A stretch of DNA of 64,000 nt, from the NCBI RefSeq assembly GCF_047511655.1, contig NC_133403.1, positions 16,551,014 to 16,615,013 on the forward strand. The letters are read 5' to 3'. The notes under the pieces were generated by a model, which did not search any database, was not told where the DNA came from, and saw only the letters and a program-made list of their open reading frames with translations. Numbering within the stretch: the stretch's first letter is position 1; the number at the start of each line of letters is the position of its first letter. The position numbers and the translations under genes were made by a program. This document shows, piece by piece, positions 21,546 to 32,354 of the stretch. This DNA comes from Castor canadensis. Lineage: Eukaryota > Chordata > Mammalia > Rodentia > Castoridae.

Positions 21546-22978
21546 TCTTAACAGAGGTTTCTTCTTTTATCTAGGTGTCCCCAAATGAGGAGAAACTCTA
21601 GTGGGAGAGGATGTCCCTCTCTCCCTTGTCCTTCCACTAGAACTTGTGGGTAAAGCCAAGGAGGATTTACAGATATCCCAGTTGTACCCACTCCCCTGAG
21701 ATTATCTTTGAACAATCTCTCATTTATTTTGACTTGCCTGTTTGCCCTGCAACCCAGGTGGGCCTAGTTCTCCTCCACCAGCTGACCACTTGTAATTTAA
21801 AAAGTAACTCTATCAAAATAGCCAAGAGGGCTTGCATGTCTAGAAGGAGGACCCCTGTAGAGGTGTGGATGAGGACTCCTGATAAAGTAGACTTTTGTCC
21901 CACTATATATTCTGTGAGGCATATATGCTTTTTATGAAAAGAGAGAGAGTGAGAGCATCTGAACGCTTTTTCTCCAGTAAGCGGCAAAAGTGGAGAACTG
22001 AGGTTTTTGTCTTTTAACTGTATTTTTTTCCTTTCCCTGAGGGCAGACTGTGGAACCTGTTTAACTGGTTAACCTGATGCTTGACAAAGACAGGTAAGCC
22101 TAAATTGGGTACTATCACTTTCTGGTGCCTGTAGGGATTTTTCCCAAACTCACTGAAGACAGAAGCTTACTGCTATTTAGAGCAAAGGGGGCAGGGGGTA
22201 CTCATCCTGAACTGCCTGGGAAAGGGGAAGGAGAGGCTGGGGGTTGGGGAAAAAGAGAGTTTCCAGGCTCAACGCATGAAGGATTACTGGTCATCACGGC
22301 TGTCGAGGTTGATCCTGCCCAAGGGCAGTACTGGAGCACTGGAAGCAAGAGGCGAACTCCACTCTTGGTCCATGTAAACCATGACGGAAGTATAAGAGAT
22401 CTGATTGTCTTTTTGCCATGGACATGGCTGGAGGGGTCTGAGTCTTAGCTGCCTTTGGAGCCTCAGGGAAGGTCAGGAAGTTGCATCTTCAGCCTTTGGG
22501 TAACACCGGGTAGTGCCCCGCCCAGAACACCTTTTGTGTCTTGAAGGCAAACTTTCCTTTCCAATGGCTGTTTTCAGACCTCCCAGATCAGATCATGAAA
22601 GAGAGAGTTAGCGTTTAAGGACAGGAAAAAAGATAAAGCCTTGGTGCACTGAATTCGGGTTCCACCCACATAGCATTGGTAGTGTGGCATAATCTCCCAC
22701 CTGGCGTCTGAGTTTCCTCAAATTGCCTGCCATACAGCTGTATTGGGCTCAGAGCTTTTCCTCAAGGGAAAAACCCTCCTTTACAAGACAGAGAGAGAGA
22801 GAACAGGTCGACCTGAGAGTTCCACCATAGCTAGGCCTTGGTGTGGGGTCTCTCCTGGAAAATAGACTCCACGAGAGTGCCTGATGCTCATGGTCACATT
22901 CCTAGGCAGTCTTTCCCAGTTTGGCACAACTTATACTAACCTCAGGTGATGGCTGGTCCCTTTGTGCATTGCCAAATA
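21546..22978 (-). other. ERV leader region
   Basis: About 1.4 kb between the 5' LTR and the first recognisable gag. Short open frames here (for example 22125-22448, plus) match nothing I know. It should contain the primer-binding site next to 22978 and a packaging region; I cannot point to either with confidence. Confidence 0.5.
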
Positions 22979-23309
22979 TGATGCACAGATGACACACACA
23001 GGAATTTCAGGTGCTTAGGGTCTTGAGCCAGCTCTGAGAATGAAAACACAGACAGACTCCAACTGCAGAGGTTGGAAACATTTTATTTGTAGAGAATTTA
23101 GTTGGAGAAAAGGGAAGAGAAAGACCGCATATTGAGGAATGCAGGGGGACCCGGAAACTGGTGATCCCCTGGGCCAGGGTGGGGAGTGGGCTTTATAGCC
23201 TATTTTTGCATTGTCTGAGGGTGAGATGCTTTTCAGATGCAAGCAGGCATTTTCTACAGAGGAGAAATGTCTCCTTGACCTCCTGTGGTATGTCTTTGTA
23301 TGTCTTTCA
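22979..23309 (-). repeat. ERV 5' LTR (331 bp)
   Basis: Matches the 3' LTR with scattered substitutions and an extra 8-12 bp near its U3 start ('catacaaagacat'-like duplication). TATAAA at 23192-23197 and AATAAA at 23082-23087, minus strand. The sequence just downstream is the expected primer-binding site, but it does not match a tRNA 3' end I recognise. Confidence 0.87.
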
Positions 23310-24345
23310 ATATGTGTTACATTCTATGTTGATTCTTCTTCTCTAGTTCCTGATCCCCTTCTCCTATTGGCCTGTTACTTTAAAGTTTCTGCATTAGTTC
23401 CTTTGCAATAAGGACATCAAATGTTATCATGTTTTTTGGGTTTCTTGTGTATCCCCATACCTCCCTTGTGTGTTCCACCTTGTCATGTGAACAAAGTCCA
23501 ATCCCTTTGCTGTATATGCCCTTGATCTAAAGTCCACATATGAGGGAAAACATATGATTATTGGTCTTCTGATCCTAGCTAACCTCGCTCAGAATGATGT
23601 TCTCCATTTCCATCCATTTACTTGCAAGTGATAAGATTTCATTCATCTTCATGACCGCGTAAAATTACATTGTGTATAAATCCACATTTTCTTGATCCGT
23701 TCGTCAGTAGTGGGGCATCTTGGTTTTTATCATAACTTGGCTATTGTAAATAGCAGTGCAATAAACATGGGTGTGCACATTCCTTTGGAGTAACACGTGT
23801 CTCACTGCTTTGGGTATATCCCCAGGAGTGGGATTGCTGGATCATATGGCAGATCTATGTTTAGATTTTTAAGAAGCCTCTAAATTTTTTCCACAGTGGT
23901 TGCAACAGCTTGCATTCCCACCAGCAGTGTACCAGGGTTTCATTTTCCCCACATTCTCTTCAACACATGTTGTTGGAGATGTTTTTGATGATGGCTATTC
24001 TAACGTGGTGAAGTGGAATCAGTGAGGTTTTGATTTGCATTTCCTTTGTGGCTAGAGATGGTGAGATTTTTTTCATGTGTTTTTTTCACCATTTAAATTT
24101 CTTCTTTTGAAAAAGTTCTATTTAGTTCAGTTGCCCATTTCTTAATTGTTTCATTGAATTTGGGAGAGTATAGTTTCTTAATTCCCCTGTATTTTCTAGT
24201 TATCTATCCTTTCTCTGATGTATAGATAGGAAATATTTTCTCTCACTCTGTGGATGGTCTCTCTAGTTTAGAGACCATTTCTTTTGTTGTGCAGAACTTA
24301 ACTTTATGAAGTTCCATTTGTCCATCCTTTCTCTTAGTTGGGTAT
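23310..24345 (-). mobile_element. L1 3' part of ORF2 and 3' UTR (antisense), right part of the split L1
   Basis: Continues the L1 from 16921. 'ggtcttctgatcctagctaacctcgctcagaatgatg' and 'ttgcattcccaccagcagtg' are antisense ORF2 C-terminal sequence, parallel to 41690-42600 and 59900-60660. The frame is broken throughout. The 5' truncation lies near 24345 at an A-run. Confidence 0.88.
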
Positions 24346-24614
24346 TTTTAGAAAAAAAAATTCATTTGGGATTCATTCTCAAAGAATTCAATTTCACAAC
24401 ACATTTAAAGAAAACATTTATGGTTAATCAGTCTTCTTAAAACACAGTTATTTACTACACATTCATTAACTATTCTAATTAAAATTTTCTTGAAATACAG
24501 AATTTTAAATTGACTCTGCAGAAAGCTCTAGGTTTGAGCCCCAGCATCCTGACCTCAAGCTGTTCTTAAATTGACTACTGATGACTTCTAAAACTAAATT
24601 ATTCCTTTTTATCT

Positions 24615-24787
24615 GTAAAAGTTTTTAGAAGTTTGCATGTGATTTCCACAGCTTGTCAATATGAGGACAGAGGCAATATCTCAGAGTTAATTCAAATGTT
24701 TGTCAAGCCACAGATTCTGATTATCTGTCTATGCATATGTCACAACTTGAAAACTTCCCATGAAAGTCACTCAGCTTCAAATGCAAA
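24615..24787 (-). pseudogene. TUBGCP5: TUBGCP5 pseudo-exon block 5
   Basis: SDFHGKFSSCDICIDR, stop, SESVA, stop, QTFELTLRYCLCPHIDK matches parental SDFHEKFAGGDVCVDRSSESVTCQTFELTLRSCLYPHIDK. The 3' edge runs into 'cagataaaaagg'. No further exon is seen before the L1 boundary. Confidence 0.9.
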
Positions 24788-24904
24788 CTTTAAGATAAAA
24801 GTGTGAATCTTCTTTCATTATATGAACTGCTATAATTAGAATTCTTTAAACCAAAATCCCAGAGTTTCCCTTTTGTTTTTTGGCAAATTCACAACAATGA
24901 AACA

Positions 24905-24962
24905 AACTCTGTGGTTGGAACTCAGGGCCTCAAGCTTGCTAGGAAGGTACTCTACTAGTGTC
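24905..24962 (-). repeat. SINE tRNA-like fragment
   Basis: 'ggaactcagggcctcaagcttgctaggaaggtactctac' is the antisense tRNA-like module of the window's main SINE. It lies in the intron between TUBGCP5 blocks 4 and 5. Confidence 0.7.
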
Positions 24963-25495
24963 CCGTTTTTACCTTTAGTCTGAAAATTCTTCATTATTAC
25001 AGAAGGAGGAAACCTTTCTTCATAAAACATCATTTCAGAGTTGCTGCTGCCTTTAGGGACAGACACTTTAGTTGGTCCTTCTATTACAGTTCACACAGTT
25101 AATGCTGACCATCAAACAATATGGCAGTGTGGGGCATTAACAGTTTATTCCACTGCAGCTAAGAGGCTAAAAGCAACCTAAGCCTAGAGGCACACTCTGA
25201 GTCAGTGTTTTGTCTTGTGCCTACACTGACATTTAGAAGCATACACTGACTGAGCAACAACCCTTCAAGGAGTCTGTAGGAACACACCATGCCTGTAAAC
25301 TTTTGCAAACCAGGAAGAGGCAAAATTATACATCTGAAATATGCAAACATAGCATTTCCTTGTATTTTATTTTTAGAATGTATAGTTTTCTGTATTTAAT
25401 GCTGGAAAGCCCTACTTGGCAGAAATAAACAGCTTAACTACACATTGTACAGATGTTGCCTTTTAACCACTGAAAATCTTGCAGGTGTGTATCAC

Positions 25496-25673
25496 CTTGC
25501 ACAGTTAATGGCTAGTAGTGTGTGATGATGCACATCATCCAGCTCAAAATGCCTTTCAGCAATGGACTGCATGTTCATTAGGTTCTTTCTGCCTGTCATT
25601 GACTCAGTAAGTACCTGAGGAGTGGAGTCTTCTCCATGCCAAAGAAGAGTGTGTGTAAGCATTTTCTGTCTGC
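25496..25673 (-). pseudogene. TUBGCP5: TUBGCP5 pseudo-exon block 4
   Basis: 178 bp, acceptor 'gtttttatag', donor GCAAG|GTGATA. A single open frame includes HGEDSTPQVLTES, NLMNMQSIAE and FELDDVHHHTLLAINCA, clearly parental HGEDSTPQVLTEQ, NLMKMQSIAE, LELDDVHDPLLAINFA. A deletion has removed part of the preceding ESVQSRL region. Confidence 0.9.
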
Positions 25674-26383
25674 CTATAAAAACACAAATATGAATTCTGT
25701 GAAATATGAATTATGAGCTTATAAGTCAACAAATAGTAAGCGATTTCATCTTAATAGCCTGATATTTGATTTATGAAGGAGTATCTATGCTCTGTATATC
25801 CTCTGTTAACTTCAAAGTTTATAGATAAATACACGTTATAAGATACCAGAGTAATACCTAAAGCAGAGCATTGGAAAGTTACATTACTACCATACTGAAT
25901 AATGCTATGATAAGACTTCTAGGATCAAATTTCATTGGAAGAAACACTGCCCAAACTGGCCTTGGAAAGCTCATTATGCTTTAAATGGAAGTATTCCAAA
26001 AGGGAGAATATATTATTTAAAATAGACATGATTATTAATATTAACTACCAGGGTCCACTATTCTCAAGAGGGAGAAAGTTCATTAATTAAGAAATGCCAC
26101 AGTATTTTTTAAGGACTAGTTCTAAGGAACTGAATGACCAAAAAGCATGTGGAACTTACCACTGCCTTGCCAAACACACTGCTAAGGGCTTCCGATGAAG
26201 ACAATTGTTTTATCAATAAAGAGCAGCATGATTACTCATTCAATCATAGTGGTAATTTCCATTAAAATAAATTGTTTTGATCATCTTCAAGTTACAAACT
26301 AATTAAATATCTCAGTATAAAAAAAATAAATAATTGCTGTAAATCCAAAGGTTGAGGGAGACATGTAAGAAGGAAAAGTTTAC

Positions 26384-26675
26384 CTCTGGCTGATGTCTGG
26401 TATGTGGTGCTCTCTCAGACCTCAGATTCTTAGGAAGCTGCAACCACTTTTTGGCCATAGTCACCAGCTTCAGGACAGTCTTGTGGAAGACACTATGGTG
26501 TGCTGCCTACTGGAGTGGTCTGGGTCACAGCCAGTAGTTGCACTAGCACTGTCACTCCTTTTTCTTCATTTTCTGTTATACCATACAGTGTAAGTTGCAC
26601 ACCAGTAACATCTGCAATTTCCTGGAACAGTTTTGTTCCCATGGAGATTCGAAAGAATTTAAAACTTTATCTTCC
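26384..26675 (-). pseudogene. TUBGCP5: TUBGCP5 pseudo-exon block 3
   Basis: 292 bp with acceptor 'tttttccag' and donor GAG|GTAAAC. It contains YWCATYTVW (parent FWYATYTLY), TENEEK, VLKLVTMAKKWLQLPKNL (parent VLKQIIMAGKSMQLLKNL) and ESTTYQTSAR (parent ESTTCQAGAR), spread over two frames by indels. Confidence 0.88.
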
Positions 26676-26964
26676 CTGGAAAAAACAGAATGCATGTTTC
26701 TAGCTTAGGCTAGAGACATTACAAAACATGATATTAATAATTAATAAGGTAAAGAAATTTTTAGGTAAAACAGAGGAAATTTTATCTGACCCAATTATCA
26801 AAGAAAAGCATCATGAATAAATAATTTGAGTAGGATAGGCAAAATATAAGTGGAAATTATTTCCTGAATTGGAATGAAATAAAATATGATTAATTTTTTC
26901 CTTAGACGATCCTTCTGTGAAGGTTCTCTAACTTTATTCCCCCATGTGGATTCTTTTTATTGCT

Positions 26965-27040
26965 TTTTGGTCCTGGAGATTGGACACAGGGCCTTATGCA
27001 TGCTAAAACACATTCTCCACCACTGAGCTACTCACAGTTT
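26965..27040 (-). repeat. ID-like SINE fragment
   Basis: 'ggtcctggagattggacacagggccttatgcatgctaaaacacattctccaccactgagc' is an antisense ID-type tRNA-derived SINE in the intron between TUBGCP5 blocks 2 and 3. Confidence 0.7.
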
Positions 27041-27849
27041 AATTACTGGGTGGATTTTAACAATAACATTATTACCACGTATCATGTTAGAAGAATAGTG
27101 AGAATTCCATTTTCACAAAAATTCTTACATGAGATTGATGAAACATGACGCTGCAACAGAAATAAGATCTAGTTGAAGGAAACCCAGTCCATCCAGTAAG
27201 CATGTCTTATTCTTTCAGGCTGTAAGGACTTAGAACTTCCCTTTCCTGTGCATTTCAATACTGTTAATAGAAAGCACACATCTCAACAAGCTGCATAACT
27301 GAAAATTGTGTCAAAAAAGAAAAACTAGTTAGAGGTCCACTGCAGTTTTGTATGATTCTGTTCAGAATCAATTAACTAAAGAGAAATTATCATAAATGAA
27401 TGAAGGTTTTCTTTAATTGTTTTATTACATATTGTGCTAACATGAATAAAAATTAGCTTATTATAACAAACAAATGTATTAGAGACATACCTTGTACTAG
27501 TTTCATATCTTATTGACAATTCAAAATGGTAATAGTTGAAATCACTTGGTGTCATCTAAATTATGTATGGGAAGCACTATATACTTTAATTCAAAAATAA
27601 AACTTACTATGAAAAACTATGAACTGACATAAAACTTGGACAAATATGTATTTAATTTGCTAGTACCTGATATCATCTATAAAGATGGAACAAAATATGC
27701 CTAAGCTGTACTGGCAACGCAGTTCTGTTGCTTGAACAGTATTCCTCAGTATCACATGAAACATTTATTTTTGATAGGAGATGAAATATGTGATGCCAGC
27801 ACCCTCCTGCACTCCCTGCATAACTTCACCTCTGCATGATGAACAACAC

Positions 27850-27947
27850 CTTGGTTCTCTTCCACAGGTGCCCATGCATATCCACTCATCTACAGTCTGC
27901 AAGTAGGGCCAAACTGTTTCAATACAGAGAGAGACCAGGAGGAAAAT
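27850..27947 (-). pseudogene. TUBGCP5: TUBGCP5 pseudo-exon block 2
   Basis: LLVSLCIETVWPYLQTVDEWI against parental LLFSLWVETVRPYLQTVDEWI. Acceptor edge 'cattgttag', donor edge AAG|GTGTTG. A small deletion shifts frame after DEWI. Confidence 0.88.
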
Positions 27948-28983
27948 CTAACAATGATTACATACATGGTCATCACTCAGAGTTCCTATCACAAGATTAA
28001 GAAGAGGTTTAAGCACTTCCAAAATATCTTTTAAGAAGTGATACATCTTTTTAATATTTTTTTGAAAAATAATTAAAATCCTCAAAATATTTTCGAGATA
28101 CTGATGAATACTTCATTTAAATATGGGATAACAATATTGTTTGCCATTCATGTTAGCACCCTCTGGATCATGAAAACCAGTCAGAGACACAAGCATCATC
28201 TGGGACAGCCCAGGAAATGGGTAAGGCCACACTGTCTACACAGTACCAGTAACAAAATGCCCATAAGGAAAGAGGAAATGACTTCATTCTCCTATGATTC
28301 ACAGTAGGAAAAACTGCACAGTTGAAAGAAACCAACCTTCTTTGCACTGAATTGCAATACTGAAATGGCAAGAAAATGGAAGCACACCTAGAATACACAC
28401 CTAAACACACCTGGAGCTTTTTAGATTATAGTCTAGTTATAAGTAAATTTGGACCTTTTAACAACTTATGGTGAGTAAAAATACATATAAAATTAAATGT
28501 AGCATTGTAAACCTTTTATTGCAATTTGTATTCTTCCTACCTTGGTGTCTTGAGTGGTAGGATTGCAGACATGAGCCATTAAAGCCAGTATAATCTTAAC
28601 CATTTTAAGTGTATGTTCACGTATTAACCATTTTTAGTGTATGTTTAGAGGTATTAAATACATTCTCAGTGTTGTGAAAAAGATCTGTAGAAGTTTTTAT
28701 GATACAACACTGAAACTCTGCACCTTGCACCCACTGAACAACTTCCTATTTCCTCCCCCTAACTCAAGTAATTAAGGTTTGGCATCTCATATCCTAAATC
28801 TGTGTTTTTATGTATAAAAGATTTATTATAAATATCTATATAAGCCTGCTTTGTATTTTTTTAAATAACTTGCTTTGTCCTTGATCCATTGTTTCAATGA
28901 CCTTTGGAAGGTAATTTTAAAACTTGACTCGATACACCATGAATTAAACATTATTCAATAAAGAATTCACCATTCACTTTATA

Positions 28984-29178
28984 ATTGGCTCAGAGGCTTT
29001 TCCAACACTCTCACATTCAGAATGGTGTTGTATAGGATGCTGAGTAGGTAAGATGCCTGGACAGCATTCTGAGGCAAGTTCTGCTACTCCAGTATTCAAT
29101 TCATCTTGTGCAGAAACTTGAATTGAGTCAAATGAGGTGACAACTTGTACAACACTATTGCAAGAGTTATTGTGACAT
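28984..29178 (-). pseudogene. TUBGCP5: TUBGCP5 pseudo-exon block 1
   Basis: Reads DVTITLAIVLYKLSPHL, then after a frame change TGVAEL and NAVQASYLLSILYN, ending VGKASEP. These match parent protein stretches in order (TITLAIVVDKLAPRL, STGVAEV, NVVRASHLLNTLYK, VGEASEQ). The acceptor-like edge is 'tgtttgtag' at 29179-29187. Confidence 0.88.
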
Positions 29179-29899
29179 CTACAAACATCAATAATCCAAA
29201 CTCAACTGTAAGGAAAAATGTGCATCCACAATTTGACACACATGCCAACATCGCTAAGCCACTATCTTGAATTATGGAAAGACATTGTCAAATGGAGGGT
29301 GGTTGATTTTAAATTCACATCACAAGAAGCAAATTTTCCTAAGGAAAAAAAGAATTCAAAGACAAGGAGAAAAACAATTTAGGGGAAAATTATGTATAAA
29401 GAACTGACTGTTCACAGAAATGGAAAGAAGAATAATTCTTAAAGACACTTAAATTCACTTATAACAAAAAATACAAATTAAATCTATACAAGTTAAAGCA
29501 AACCTCCCCTGCCATAGTCCACTGTTATAGTGAGGGGAAGGGAAGGAAATGACTACAAAGGAATGACTTAAGCAAGTTTCCAGCAAGGTAGCACAGTGCC
29601 AAATCCTGAACATGGAAGTAGTTGTACGTATCTAGCATGTGATAAAATAGCAAAGATTCAAAGATATTACATATGTCCCCTTCTGAAAACAAGTAATTCT
29701 GGTGAAGCCACTGTTGGATCTGTAGTGAGACTTTTGGCTTGTGCCATGTCACTTTTCCAGTTTTGACCCTATATTTTAATTATGTAAAGTTTCACACTGG
29801 GGAAAGCAATGTGATGGAAACACAGAACTTTGTTTTAGGCTTTGCAATAGGTGAAAATAAAAGTAGTTGCAAAATGGGGGTGGACTATATTGGTTGACT
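29179..29899. other. Gene-free sequence upstream of the TUBGCP5 fragment
   Basis: I searched for the preceding TUBGCP5 exon and did not find it. A 75-codon minus frame at 29525-29752 matches no protein I recognise. Confidence 0.5.
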
Positions 29900-30330
29900 A
29901 CTTTATACTCATTATGTTGGCAAACATCAAAAATTTGATAACATATTGTTGGTAGAGTATGAGGAAACAGGTATATATGTGAAATGCTGACTAGAATATA
30001 AGGAGTATCTTTATCTTCCTAAAGAGCAATGTGACCAAATGTAACAAAATTCTACATGCCATCACACACACTTTGACCTAACAATTTCATTATTAAGAAT
30101 TTGCCCCATAGAAAACAGGTCACAGGTGTATAAATATTGAAATGTGTCAGTGGTTACCAGGTATGTGTTTATGTTTGTGCATTGCCTGTGTATGTCTATG
30201 CATTTCTGGAAGGATATGCAAGAACTAAGGACCTGGTCTGCCTCTGGGGAGAGTCGGGCTCAGGAACTTGAGAAAGAGTAAGAATTTTACCTGAAAATAT
30301 TCTATATGTGTGGGTTATTTAGAAATGTCC
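29900..30330 (+). mobile_element. Old L1 ORF2 end, sense
   Basis: 'ttgttggtagagtatgaggaaacagg', 'caatgtgaccaaatgtaacaa' and 'gacctaacaatttcattattaagaatttgcccc' follow the usual order of the L1 ORF2 C-terminal region, heavily decayed. Confidence 0.5.
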
Positions 30331-30479
30331 GAAGCTTAAGAATATAAATGTCAACTAACTCCAAAAAAAAAAGACATCCATAAGAGTTACTTCTTTGCCT
30401 TGTAGTTCCCTTCTTTCTTGCTTCCTCCCTCTCTCCTTTCCTTCCTTCCACTTGAGTCCACATCCTCTCCTTTTGCTTA

Positions 30480-30600
30480 TTATTCAGTTAACTTCCTTTT
30501 AGGTTATTTTTCAGCAAGGGTTTTGTGACTTTGCCTAGGGCCAGTCTTATACCTTAATCTTCCCACATGCATTATAGGGAACACCACCATGCTCAGTCTG
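30480..30600 (-). repeat. B1-like SINE fragment
   Basis: 'ttgcctagggccagtcttataccttaatcttcccacatgcattatagggaacaccaccatgctcag' resembles an antisense B1-like right end. Confidence 0.45.
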
Positions 30601-30662
30601 TAATTTTGCATCTTTTATCAATTGAAAATTTCAAAGGCACTCAAATATTGTTGGTGACTAAA

Positions 30663-31054
30663 TGTCAGGCAGTGGTGCCTAGCTGACACAGTCCTTGGCT
30701 CCAGATCAGAAAATCAAGAGTTGGCATATCTCTCTTGCAAAAGTTTCAGAGCTCTATACTGACCTTCGGCCCTAGAAAATAGCTAACCGAATCCTCATAC
30801 TTGTTCCTTATTGCAAGAAGATAAACAACCGTGACCTCCTTGTGAGACCTCCTGACCTCCCTTGCTCTGATGACCTGAAGATATTCTTTACTGCTGACAC
30901 ACCTTGATGAATGAAGATTTGCCTGCTTTCACTTCCTTGTACTTACACATTAAATAAACCTGCTGAAATAGATTGGAGCTCACATTTCCCATCAGAAGTG
31001 TGTCTTCTCATTCCCCATCACCCCCAATCAGGTCTCCCTACCCACTCGCATTGG
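30663..31054 (+). mobile_element. Possible solo LTR
   Basis: About 390 bp starting TGTCAGGC, with AATAAA at 30953-30958 followed within 70 bp by the T/C-rich 'gtgtcttctcattccccatcaccccc' text typical of a gamma-like R/U5. The right edge and any target-site repeat are unclear, and no internal retroviral sequence is attached. Confidence 0.45.
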
Positions 31055-31416
31055 ACATGAGAAAATAGGAGGTATGAATCTTATGAAATAAAGAATATTT
31101 AAATACTATTATTGATGATCATTCTCAATTTCTGTAAGTTCCTCTTTGAAGATAATCAAATATTTGTAAAGGTCCCATATGATAGCCTGATATGTTCTAC
31201 AGGGAGCTGCAGTTGACTTCTTAGGAACAGAACAATTTCTAGGTAAGAGGCTTTCAGAGCTGTATCTCATGACATCATCCATGAACTCCCAGAGTCAAAA
31301 CATAACTGAGCTATAAACTGCTATTTGTTCGATCACAGATCATAAACAGATCTACACTTGAAGGGAAGAGCAATTACTTGAATTTGGCCTTTTCTAAATA
31401 CTTGAATAGTGATAGG
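31055..31416. other. Gene-free sequence
   Basis: No recognised exon or repeat. Confidence 0.5.
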
Positions 31417-31417
31417 T

Positions 31418-31590
31418 CAGTGGTTGTGAGCCTTGGCCACCATTGGAATCACCTGGAGAGCCTTGAAGACTACCAGAGCTTTAGTTTCTCCCTTCATAAA
31501 TATAGCTTTCAATGTATGCAGGTGTGGACCCAGCTCAGGCTTTCAAAGTTTGAGTGAATCTAATGAGCAGTTGAGGTTACAAGCCTTTAT
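31418..31590 (+). mobile_element. MER5-like hAT DNA transposon fragment
   Basis: Starts 'cagtggttgtgagccttggccaccattggaatcacctgg' and ends near 'gaatctaatgagcagttgaggttac'. These are the two near-palindromic arms of the MER5A/5B family of non-autonomous hAT-Charlie elements. An ancient mammalian repeat. Confidence 0.78.
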
Positions 31591-32328
31591 GACTGGCTAG
31601 CATTAAGGGACGAAGAAACGGAAAAGAGGAAGGAGGACATCCTGTTTTGAGCTTCTTTATGTAGTGGTTCTCCTTGTGCCGGCTAAGAAGTACCAGTAAA
31701 GGCTAAGTGGAGCTTCCAACCCTTCTTCAGAGTCTTGAGAACTTTCCTCCTAATTCTTAAGGTACTAATAGCTACCTAGCCACTTCCCATCAAAAATCTG
31801 AGCAGCCGTTTTGCACATACTTACTTCTGAACTCCTAGCTTCTGAGACTTAAACATTTTCTTTACTTCCACTGCTTTGGGGGTGGTAACTGATACCTTGA
31901 ATTATCTTCTCTTAGTTTGGTACCATCCCCTTTTGCTTTTTCAGTACTGCAAAACTTGTGTAACCTATTTCCTGTATTAAAATTCTTGTGGAATTTAGGG
32001 TAAAATACATATATATGTGGAACTGTAATAACAAAATTCTGTATAGGTATCTTAAACAAACAAGTGTCTTTTGTCAAAAGCAAAGGACAGATGTGTTTAG
32101 CAAAGAAAAATGAAATACATGTTTCCTTTAAAGGAATAATGAGAAATTGCTGAAGAAATGAATTCTAATTAAAAATATATGTCTGAAAATATCATAATGA
32201 AATCCATTGGTACAATTAATATATGCTGATAAACAATTATAAAAACAGGTAAATATTTAATTTTAAGACTATGATTCTGGGAAATAACTAGATATTATTT
32301 TAACTGCTCAAATCTAGATATTACATTT
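31591..32328. other. Gene-free sequence
   Basis: AT-rich, no exon or repeat recognised. Confidence 0.5.
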
Positions 32329-32354
32329 AAATGTTATTTGTTAAACAGGTCAAG

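Larger units (their letters stand above)
16922..23309 (-). mobile_element. Class I endogenous retrovirus (ERV1), antisense, internally deleted
   Basis: Two similar LTRs, 16922-17241 (3') and 22979-23309 (5'), bound a 5.7 kb interior with gag, protease, reverse transcriptase, RNase H and env TM remnants in order on the minus strand. Integrase and env SU are absent: RNase H sequence passes into TM sequence near 17950. Two CCHC knuckles in nucleocapsid and the RT style fit a gamma-like ERV1 group. Possible 4-bp target repeats are ttat (16918-16921) and atat (23310-23313), one mismatch. It sits inside an L1 and is younger than it. All genes carry stops or frameshifts, so it cannot replicate. Confidence 0.9.
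24615..29178 (-). pseudogene. TUBGCP5: TUBGCP5 (gamma-tubulin complex component 5) unprocessed pseudogene fragment, four exons
   Basis: TUBGCP5 is a subunit of the gamma-tubulin ring complex that nucleates microtubules. Four exons in transcription order on the minus strand encode consecutive middle parts of the protein: TITLAIV/TGVAE/NAVQASYLL (28984-29178), ETVWPYLQTVDEWI (27850-27947), TENEEK and ESTTYQ (26384-26675), then HGEDSTPQVLTE, MQSIAE and ELDDVH (25496-25673). A fifth block, SDFHGKF/QTFELTLRYCLCPHID (24615-24787), completes the set. Introns of about 0.7-1.2 kb remain, and several edges keep AG/GT. Stops (for example in exon blocks at 24615-24787 and 26384-26675) and frameshifts make it dead. 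The first and last exons are missing; an L1 begins at 24345. Counting 24615-24787, five exon blocks are present in all. Confidence 0.9.

Noticed and set aside
25366-25495. Terminal exon with AATAAA (25366-25371, minus) downstream of exon block 4
   Set aside because: Once the exons were recognised as TUBGCP5, the next block was found at 24615-24787 and a donor at 25495, so this stretch is intron.
28104-28420. Additional TUBGCP5 exon with an acceptor-like 'cttgccatttcag'
   Set aside because: Its translations do not match the part of TUBGCP5 expected between blocks 1 and 2, which are already contiguous.
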